This document shows positions 7,985 to 12,166 of a stretch of DNA of 12,166 nt, in pieces (within the stretch, counting starts at the first letter, position 1; every line of letters begins with the position of its first letter). The stretch lies in the NCBI GenBank assembly GCA_045604705.1, contig JAZUOO010000031.1, positions 1-12,166 of the forward strand, read 5' to 3'. The stretch comes from SIG622 sp045604705. Lineage in GTDB: Bacteria > Bacillota > Clostridia > Oscillospirales > CAG-382. The notes beneath the pieces are model-generated. The model was not told where the DNA came from. It saw nothing but the letters and a program-made list of their open reading frames with translations, and ran no database searches. The translations under genes and the position numbers were made by a program.

Positions 7985-8336
7985 AGTCCGGAACGCCTTT
8001 CATTTTGTTTGCATTGAAGCTTCGGATTTCTTTTGTTATGTATGCATATATGTCATAGCAGTCAAAAAAGCCTATTGGACGGTCCCCGAAAATCTGCAAG
8101 GTCGCACCATCCCCCAGAAGCTTGTCAAAGCATTTTACAAACTCGTCAAGGATACCGATAATATCTTCATTGTTAAGTGCTGTAGCATTGTCCTTTGCCT
8201 TTTTTAGAACTGTTTGTGCATTTTCTATCACTCCGAAAGAGTTTTGGAGCCAAACTGAAGCACCTGCAGCTTCAACTTCAAAGCAAACATCCTCAAATTC
8301 AAAATGTACATTGTTGTCAGAGAATTTAAATTTCAT
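7971..8336 (-). CDS. Tail assembly chaperone (proximal, gpG-like)
   Basis: This 121-residue protein lies in the slot of the first tail chaperone, between the tail tube and Gp15 genes. It has a beta-strand start (MKFKFSDNNVHFEFEDVCFEV), followed by an alpha-helical, mildly acidic body containing 'LDEFVKCFDKLLGDGA' and 'GFFDCYDIYAYITKEI'. It resembles small proteins seen next to Gp15 in Clostridia phages, though I cannot name the family with certainty. Its expected role is to coat the tape measure during tail assembly and recruit tube subunits; this is inferred from context. The ATG has AAGGGA ten bases upstream. The stop codon TAA lies within the first codons of Gp15. Confidence 0.82.
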   Translation of the reverse strand: MKFKFSDNNVHFEFEDVCFEVEAAGASVWLQNSFGVIENAQTVLKKAKDNATALNNEDIIGILDEFVKCFDKLLGDGATLQIFGDRPIGFFDCYDIYAYITKEIRSFNANKMKGVPDYAEE

Positions 8337-8379
8337 AATTATACCGTCCCTTCAAAATGGTAATATATCAAAAAGATTT

Positions 8380-8418
8380 AAAAAAGAGCCGAAGGAAAGG
8401 ATTTCTCCCGCCTTCGGC
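8380..8418 (-). terminator. Intrinsic terminator after the tail tube gene
   Basis: On the minus strand, arms GCCGAAGG (8418-8411) and CCTTCGGC (8395-8388) form an 8-bp perfect stem with a 15-base loop, followed at once by TCTTTTTT (8387-8380). It lies nine bases after the tail tube stop codon and before the chaperone genes, with no convincing promoter after it. Downstream genes must therefore depend on read-through or antitermination. This would keep the tail tube transcript more abundant than those for chaperones and tape measure. Confidence 0.8.
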
Positions 8419-8426
8419 GAAATATA

Positions 8427-8912
8427 TTATTCTGCAGCTTCAAATGTTATTGTTTGCCAACCATCAGTTGTTTTGGCAACTCCTTTTATTCTGTCACCGC
8501 AAGCTTTCAACGTACCTGAGTAGGTATATGCATCGTTGCTGTCACCCTCGGAATTGGGAATGACAGAAAACTCACGGCAAACAGCATCGAAATTACCATC
8601 TGTGCCTATATCAGAAATCAGGTCAACAACGACAATTCTAACATGAGCATCATTGCCGATTTTTTCACTGTCAGCAATGTCAACAAGAACGTCATGCACA
8701 GCATTGTCTTCTTCTCTGTCGAATTTGTATGACATTGAGGGTGCATAGCCTACAACATCACTGCGTTCTGACTTTTCATCAACATACTGACGATTGTATT
8801 CCTTTGCGTTCTTGGATGTTGAAAGCTCTGTAAAGCCTGTCATTCTTGAAAATGTTGTACCCTCAGAGCCTGAAACGCTCATAAATGCCACTTTATCACT
8901 TCTGTTATACAT
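8427..8912 (-). CDS. Major tail tube protein
   Basis: The 161-residue product resembles the major tail proteins of Gram-positive siphoviruses, which polymerise into hexameric rings around the tape measure. It contains 'FSRMTGFTELSTSKNAKEYNRQYVDEKSE' (written here in parts: a G-F-T-x-L strand, then 'AKEYNRQYVDE'), 'VVGYAPSMSYKFDRE', and a C-terminal beta region ending 'YSGTLKACGDRIKGVA'. This is the usual strand order of the tube fold. Length fits the family. A TTG at 8927 could extend it by five codons, but GGAGG at 8921-8925 would then lie in the coding sequence; the ATG at 8912 is eight bases from that site and is preferred. The gene follows the tail terminator by 18 bp and is followed by an intrinsic terminator. 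Confidence 0.88.
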   Translation of the reverse strand: MYNRSDKVAFMSVSGSEGTTFSRMTGFTELSTSKNAKEYNRQYVDEKSERSDVVGYAPSMSYKFDREEDNAVHDVLVDIADSEKIGNDAHVRIVVVDLISDIGTDGNFDAVCREFSVIPNSEGDSNDAYTYSGTLKACGDRIKGVAKTTDGWQTITFEAAE

Positions 8913-8920
8913 AAATAGTA

Positions 8921-8925
8921 CCTCC
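8921..8925 (-). promoter_or_regulatory. Shine-Dalgarno deciding the tail tube start
   Basis: GGAGG on the minus strand is eight bases upstream of the ATG at 8912. It overlaps the alternative TTG (8927) reading, which is why the shorter start is chosen. It is one of the strongest sites in the window, fitting a high-copy structural product. Confidence 0.75.
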
Positions 8926-8930
8926 AAAAT

Positions 8931-9335
8931 TTAATTTTTGTAAATTAGTCTGCACTGCATTTGAAAACGTGCGTATCTTGCATCAGATTCAAAAAGATAG
9001 CCGAAGCTTAGTACCTCAACACGAATACTTTTACCTTCGGGAATTTCGGGTAAAACTCTATTTTTTGAACATTCCTCAAGCCACGCAGAAAAATCCTCGT
9101 AGAACTCTGCCGTGTTTATATTTTCTATTTCTTCACCGTCATAAACTTCACGGGAAGCAAATACAAATAAATACTGTCTGAGCGAGCCACCGTCTACATA
9201 CTCGCGTATAACCGGACGGCAGGGGACAGCTTCAACGGAATAGGTCATCGGTTTCGAGGATAAATAATTAGCCTTAACACTCTTGCCTTTAAGACAAGGG
9301 CATTTTTTTATAAAATCTTTAATTTCTTTTAGCAC
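8931..9335 (-). CDS. Tail terminator / minor capsid protein (Minor_capsid_3-like)
   Basis: The 134-residue product sits between the gp10-like protein and the tail tube, the position of the tail terminator that caps the tube and joins it to the head. The sequence has an N-terminal helix, a strand 'MTYSVEAVPC' (residues 30-39), 'LRQYLFVFASRE' (52-63), a helical 'AEFYEDFSAWLEECS' (76-90) and C-terminal strands 'IRVEVLSFGYLF' and 'ARFQMQCRLIY'. This is the alternating layout of the family placed here in TP901-like phages. The start is GTG at 9335 with TGAGGTA (9341-9347) five bases upstream; no in-frame ATG lies upstream before the stop that overlaps this site. Assignment is from pattern and gene order. 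Confidence 0.78.
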   Translation of the reverse strand: MLKEIKDFIKKCPCLKGKSVKANYLSSKPMTYSVEAVPCRPVIREYVDGGSLRQYLFVFASREVYDGEEIENINTAEFYEDFSAWLEECSKNRVLPEIPEGKSIRVEVLSFGYLFESDARYARFQMQCRLIYKN

Positions 9336-9367
9336 GATTTTACCTCATTTCAAAGAACATTTCTTTT

Positions 9368-9709
9368 TTATTTACAGAACGAAGTAACCGCCCGGCGAAG
9401 CTCCTCAATATGGTCGGCTTTCATACGTTCAATCCAGTACCGCCCACGAAGTGACGAACCCTTTGCGAAGCGTCCGAAATAGTATTGATCTTTCGCATAC
9501 GGTGCATTATAAACTACCTCGCCACTGCCTATATGAGTTCCTGAAATGCCGCTGTTTTTAAGACTACCTGTTCTGAACGGAACGTATGGTTCTGAATACC
9601 GCAGCACTTCACTGTCGAGCTTCTTTTGTGCTTCGCCGTAATTATCAAGCCCACGGCTTGAAAGTATCGTTTGAGTGCTGTTCATTTTAAAATCAAAACT
9701 CAATCCCAT
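9368..9709 (-). CDS. HK97 gp10-like minor capsid protein (Minor_capsid_2)
   Basis: This 113-residue product matches the Minor_capsid_2 / gp10-like family of head-tail joining or tail completion proteins. The family core is clear: 'KLDSEVLRYSEPYVPFRTGSLKNSG' (seen in pieces, residues 30-55), then 'GSGEVVYNAPYAKDQYYFGRF' around 62-83, with the 'V-P-x-x-T-G-x-L' and 'Y-x-x-P-Y-A' motifs, and a C-terminal 'YWIERMKAD'. The ATG at 9709 has AAGGTGA four bases upstream, and the gene starts 12 bp after the head-closure stop. It probably assembles at the connector below the portal. The internal Met at residue 9 lacks a ribosome site and is not preferred. Confidence 0.88.
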   Translation of the reverse strand: MGLSFDFKMNSTQTILSSRGLDNYGEAQKKLDSEVLRYSEPYVPFRTGSLKNSGISGTHIGSGEVVYNAPYAKDQYYFGRFAKGSSLRGRYWIERMKADHIEELRRAVTSFCK

Positions 9710-9721
9710 AAAATCACCTTA

Positions 9722-10033
9722 TCATTCAAGGTCAAGCCGCCAGTGAGGATTCACACCGAATCTGTTGTCGCGGATTGCCATTACCTTTAGACATTTATCC
9801 TTGTCGGGACTTGGTGCATCGGAGCTTCCAAAATAAACATAATCGTTTTTTTCTATGAGGACATCCTGTTCGGTCGGAATCCGCACCCTTGCAATATCTG
9901 AGGAAGAAACACCGCCTTTTTCGGAAGTAAGCTTTTCTGTGTACCCCTTGAACACCTCAGGGAAATAGCTTCTTATGTAAGTCTCGGTTTCTTCGTCATA
10001 GTGATATACAGTAATATCTCCGTTACAGGTCAT
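9722..10033 (-). CDS. Head closure / minor capsid protein (Minor_capsid_1 slot)
   Basis: The 103-residue protein occupies the head-closure (stopper) slot between the gp6-like connector and the gp10-like protein. It has a small-beta-barrel pattern: 'DITVYHYDEETETYIRSYF' (in part), 'SSSDIARVRIPTE' (residues 43-55), 'IEKNDYVYFGSSDAP' (60-74) and 'CLKVMAIRDNRFG' followed by 'HWRLDLE' at the end. This ending is typical of small Clostridia phage proteins in this place. The ATG overlaps the connector gene by 11 bp and has AGGGGG (10041-10046) seven bases upstream, which supports coupled translation. The role in sealing DNA in the head is inferred from position and fold pattern. Confidence 0.78.
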   Translation of the reverse strand: MTCNGDITVYHYDEETETYIRSYFPEVFKGYTEKLTSEKGGVSSSDIARVRIPTEQDVLIEKNDYVYFGSSDAPSPDKDKCLKVMAIRDNRFGVNPHWRLDLE

Positions 10034-10382
10034 TACTCAACCCCCTGTAAAGAAATCCCGTATCCCACAGGTAATATGTAACAATTTTACGGTTGTGAAT
10101 GTCACTTGAAGCTCCTTTTTCAAACGTAACAGAGTAGCCGTCATTGTTTTCGGAAACAAGTCCTGTGCTTCTTTCGGAAACAGAAAAACTGTCTGCAAGA
10201 TCACATTCGCAAAACTTCACCTTGTTAAGAATGTCCTCGGAAAGAGAAGCAGTCTTCAAACGCCCCATTGTCTGCATATCTATGTAGGCACAGCTCTTTT
10301 CTGCAAACCTTTTGAAATCCGATTCGTTTTTTATGTTCTTACCACCGTATTTATTCTTGTAAAAATCAAAATCACCGTACAT
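10023..10382 (-). CDS. Head-tail connector protein (gp6 / Ad1-like)
   Basis: The 119-residue product is mostly helical and carries the pattern of gp6-like adaptors that form a ring under the portal: an N-terminal 'DFDFYKNKYGG', helix 'SDFKRFAEKSCAYIDMQTMGRL' (partly quoted; the 'A-x-x-Y-I-D-x-x-T-x-G-R' core), then 'LNKVKFCECDLADSF', and a C-terminal 'YYLWDTGFLYRG'. Its place directly after the coat protein gene is standard. The ATG at 10382 has GAGGTGA (10387-10393) four bases upstream, just two bases beyond the intergenic hairpin, so the hairpin leaves the ribosome site free. The stop TAA lies within the head-closure gene. Confidence 0.85.
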   Translation of the reverse strand: MYGDFDFYKNKYGGKNIKNESDFKRFAEKSCAYIDMQTMGRLKTASLSEDILNKVKFCECDLADSFSVSERSTGLVSENNDGYSVTFEKGASSDIHNRKIVTYYLWDTGFLYRGLSNDL

Positions 10383-10395
10383 ACTGTCACCTCAA

Positions 10396-10425
10396 AGAGG
10401 GTAACAAACAATGCTGTCACCCTCT
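10396..10425 (-). terminator. Intergenic hairpin after the major capsid gene
   Basis: Minus-strand arms AGAGGGTGACA (10425-10415) and TGTTACCCTCT (10406-10396) pair over 11 bp with a single G-U pair and an 8-base loop. It stands 13 bases after the capsid stop. Only TCTTT follows the stem, so it is a weak terminator at best. It may instead act as an mRNA-stabilising or processing element that separates the abundant capsid message from the connector message. The typing as terminator is tentative. Confidence 0.6.
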
Positions 10426-10438
10426 ATATTTTCAGGAA

Positions 10439-11548
10439 CTAACCGATAACTCTTGTAGCGAGCTCAGGATACATAGTCTTGTAACCGTAAAGTACGTCCA
10501 TAGAAAGCATTTCCTTCTTGTAGGTCATATTGTAGCCCTTTGTAACTCTAAGGGAAATACCGTTGTAAGAGGTTACATAGGATTCAACACCGGAGGGCTT
10601 TGTAAGAGGACGTGTAACGAAAGCAAAAGCATTCGGATGGAACGCAAGGTTTGCATCGTGAACGCCGATAAATTCAACCGCAGCACCTGAAGCAATCGCA
10701 GGAAGAGCAGGGGAAACCTCAACATTTGTAATGGCATTTGAAGCTGCCTCTGCACTGTCCTTGGTAACAACATAGGATTTGCCGTCTATAACAAGAACGT
10801 CACCTACTGCAAATTTACCTGTAAGAGCAGTGCCGGAAATGTTGATTTTTGTATCACCCTCGGACACAGCCTTGCTAAGCTTAAGAGCCTCAGCTGCAGT
10901 AATGCCGGAAGCGTGAGAGCAAACAGCCTGAGACATATAGTTTTCAAATCCGAAGATCTTACCGATAGAACCATCTCTGAGTGCGGAAGTAGAACCGCTC
11001 TTTTCTGCATTGATAATAGCAGGGATTGTTGTGAAATCTGCATCAGCCTTGGGACTCCATACTGCACGTCTGGGAGCTGTAGGCACCTTGTTGGTATTCA
11101 GCTTGTGTCTTGCTTCGGAAATAGAGGTAAGAGAGAATTTATCCTCGTTACCTCTTGCAATGTAAGGGATGTCCTTATAAAGCTTGAGACCGTCTGCATT
11201 TATCTTCTGTGCAAGAGCAACTGCCGCAGGCTCGATAAATACACGGTTGATTGTATCAATATTTGTAGCACCCTCAATGGCAGAAATTTCAATGTCTACC
11301 GTTGCGAGCTTATCAAGAGTTACAGGAACAGTATCTTCCTTTATATCCTGGGGAGCAATGCCCTTACTTGCATCAAATTCGTTTGCTTCAAGTACAACAG
11401 GCTTTCTTACCTGAATGGTAGCACCCTTGCCCGCTACAAAGTCGCTTGAATAATCCTTGTGAATAAGATTGGGAAATACAAGATTTTCTACAAGTCTGGG
11501 GAGTGCCTGTCTTGCGATTTCCTGAATAGTAATAAATTCGTTTGCCAT
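10439..11548 (-). CDS. Major capsid protein (P22 coat-like, HK97 fold)
   Basis: The 369-residue product resembles the P22-type coat family that forms the icosahedral shell. Visible landmarks are the N-terminal 'IQEIARQALPRLVENLVFPNLI' (partly quoted), 'GKGATIQVRKP' (residues 40-50), 'ATVDIEISAIEGA' (82-94), 'RRAVWSPKADADF' (160-172), and the characteristic 'NLAFHPNAFAFVTRPL' (300-315), ending with 'NMTYKKEMLSMDVLYGYK'. Residues about 212-298 form an inserted beta domain with 'KFAVGDVLVIDGKSYVV', comparable to the P22 insertion domain. There is no N-terminal delta domain or visible protease site, consistent with scaffolding by the separate GP20-like protein. The ATG has AAAGGAA upstream and the stop is TAG, followed by a hairpin. 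High expression is expected. Confidence 0.92.
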   Translation of the reverse strand: MANEFITIQEIARQALPRLVENLVFPNLIHKDYSSDFVAGKGATIQVRKPVVLEANEFDASKGIAPQDIKEDTVPVTLDKLATVDIEISAIEGATNIDTINRVFIEPAAVALAQKINADGLKLYKDIPYIARGNEDKFSLTSISEARHKLNTNKVPTAPRRAVWSPKADADFTTIPAIINAEKSGSTSALRDGSIGKIFGFENYMSQAVCSHASGITAAEALKLSKAVSEGDTKINISGTALTGKFAVGDVLVIDGKSYVVTKDSAEAASNAITNVEVSPALPAIASGAAVEFIGVHDANLAFHPNAFAFVTRPLTKPSGVESYVTSYNGISLRVTKGYNMTYKKEMLSMDVLYGYKTMYPELATRVIG

Positions 11549-11574
11549 AATTTTTGTTCCTTTCTTTTACATTT

Positions 11575-12141
11575 TTATTTTTTGTTGTAAATTTTGGCAT
11601 AGTATTCTTCATCCGAGAGCTTTGATAAATCCTCTCCCGAAGTCCCCTGTGCCATTCCTGTGCCCGCCGAAGAACCTTCGGAGCCTGTATTGCCGAACAA
11701 ATAGCCGTCTGAAGTCTTAAGGGTTTCCAACTGTTCATTAAGTCCGAGCACATTTTCACCGTCAAGCTTCACCTTTGATAAGTCAATACAGCTCTTTACG
11801 AGCTTGGGGTTTTTTGCCCCCGTCTTTGCAATCACTGCGTCAACAGCTGCAGAAAGACGAAGTGCTTCGATGTCGGTTGTGTATTTGGTTTTCCAATTCT
11901 CAACCTCACCCTTGAGCTTGTCAATGTCAACACCGTCAAATTTCCTCACAGCGTCCTGCAAAGTCTTTATGGTCGTGTTGGCAGTGTTAAGCTCAGTTTC
12001 CTTGGCATCATACTTTCCCTTTGCCACAAACTCGCCACTTGCAAGATTTGCGAGTTTAATTTCCGGGTGAGCACTCAAAGCCTCGGAAAACTGTGAGAAA
12101 GACAAAGAATTGTCGCCAAAGAGTTCCTTTAAAAATTCCAT
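11575..12141 (-). CDS. Capsid scaffold protein (phage minor structural GP20 family)
   Basis: The 188-residue product fits the GP20 family of scaffold proteins that guide coat assembly and leave before maturation. Residues about 40-90 are a coiled-coil stretch ('YDAKETELNTANTTIKTLQD' begins it). The family core follows: 'AAVDAVIAKTGAKNPKLV', then 'IDLSKVKLDGENVLGL' and 'LKTSDGYLF'. A Gly/Ser-rich low-complexity linker leads to the terminal 'LSDEEYYAKIYNKK', a basic tail that may bind the coat. An ATG at 12162 would add seven residues, but AAAGGA (12147-12152) is five bases before the ATG at 12141, so that start is preferred. It precedes the coat gene by 26 bp, the usual order. Confidence 0.9.
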   Translation of the reverse strand: MEFLKELFGDNSLSFSQFSEALSAHPEIKLANLASGEFVAKGKYDAKETELNTANTTIKTLQDAVRKFDGVDIDKLKGEVENWKTKYTTDIEALRLSAAVDAVIAKTGAKNPKLVKSCIDLSKVKLDGENVLGLNEQLETLKTSDGYLFGNTGSEGSSAGTGMAQGTSGEDLSKLSDEEYYAKIYNKK

Positions 12142-12146
12142 AAGAA

Positions 12147-12152
12147 TCCTTT
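12147..12152 (-). promoter_or_regulatory. Shine-Dalgarno deciding the scaffold start
   Basis: AAAGGA on the minus strand lies five bases upstream of the ATG at 12141. For the alternative ATG at 12162 only four upstream bases are visible, so its ribosome site cannot be judged. Those bases give TAATG, which could be an upstream gene's stop overlapping that ATG. Confidence 0.55.
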
Positions 12153-12166
12153 CTTCGCACATTAAA

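Noticed and set aside
8338..8343. TATAAT on the minus strand just upstream of the chaperone start, as a promoter after the terminator
   Set aside because: No -35 hexamer is present at 16 to 18 bases; the nearest TTGATA is 22 bases away. Transcription would start at or within the ATG. Probably chance in an AT-rich gap.
10913..11449. Plus-strand open frame (178 codons) opposite the capsid gene
   Set aside because: It is antisense to a clear coat protein, is rich in Cys and Arg as in shadow frames, and shows no recognisable domain.
11667..11681. 6-bp inverted repeat (ccgaag-aac-cttcgg) in the scaffold gene
   Set aside because: It is short, lies within the Ser/Gly/Glu-coding low-complexity linker and has no U-tract; it is explained by codon use.
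1..12166. Possibility that the cluster is a tailocin or contractile (myo-type) element
   Set aside because: A coat protein, scaffold and head-tail connectors are present and no sheath or baseplate-wedge genes are seen; the order is that of a siphovirus.
1..12166. CRISPR arrays, diversity-generating retroelement, transposons, tRNA genes, attachment sites
   Set aside because: None seen on either strand: no spaced repeats, no reverse transcriptase, no transposase or terminal inverted repeats, and no cloverleaf-like region in the short intergenic gaps.
1..12166. Recoded stop codons, as in some gut phages
   Set aside because: Genes of normal length end in TAA, TAG and TGA, and no conserved protein is interrupted by an in-frame stop.

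Overview
The window is one continuous block of a siphovirus (long, non-contractile tail) structural operon. Every supported gene lies on the minus strand, so the gene order reads right to left. The protein families are those of phages and prophages of low-GC Gram-positive bacteria: a GP20-type scaffold, a P22-type coat protein, the three 'minor capsid' connector families, Gp15, a TP901-type tape measure, a Sipho_tail Dit and a ReqiPepy6 Gp37-like protein. Moderately AT-rich coding sequence, strong AGGAGG-type ribosome binding sites and occasional TTG and GTG starts fit Bacillota, most likely a gut or anaerobic Clostridia host. No integrase, host gene, attachment site, terminase or portal is present, so the sequence cannot distinguish an integrated prophage from a free phage genome. 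TAA, TAG and TGA are all used as stops, so the genetic code looks standard.

Head module (12141 to about 9368): scaffold protein, major capsid protein, head-tail connector, head-closure protein and an HK97 gp10-like minor capsid protein. Portal, protease and terminase genes would be expected beyond the right edge. A perfect-length 11-bp hairpin sits between the capsid gene and the connector gene. Tail module (9335 to 3610): tail terminator, tail tube protein, a strong intrinsic terminator, two overlapping tail-assembly-chaperone genes (the second is Gp15), and a 1249-residue tape measure with a 12-bp microsatellite and tandem 59-residue coiled repeats. Baseplate and host-recognition module (3597 to 1): distal tail protein, Gp37-like tail protein, an unrecognised baseplate or fibre-type protein, and an incomplete fibre gene running off the left edge. 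That last gene combines a BppU-like head, a CBM5/12-like patch and a collagen-like stalk.

Genes are packed with overlaps of 4 to 14 bp or gaps under about 100 bp. Several Shine-Dalgarno sequences overlap the stop codon of the gene before, which points to translational coupling. The two RNA hairpins follow the two genes whose products are needed in most copies (capsid and tail tube), which suggests they set relative expression levels.

There is no stretch above 300 bases without a gene. I did not find a new defence, RNA or mobile system. The window is an ordinary but well-preserved phage morphogenesis cluster. The points of interest are expression-tuning hairpins, the chaperone overlap, a slippage-prone repeat in the tape measure and the modular receptor-binding end.
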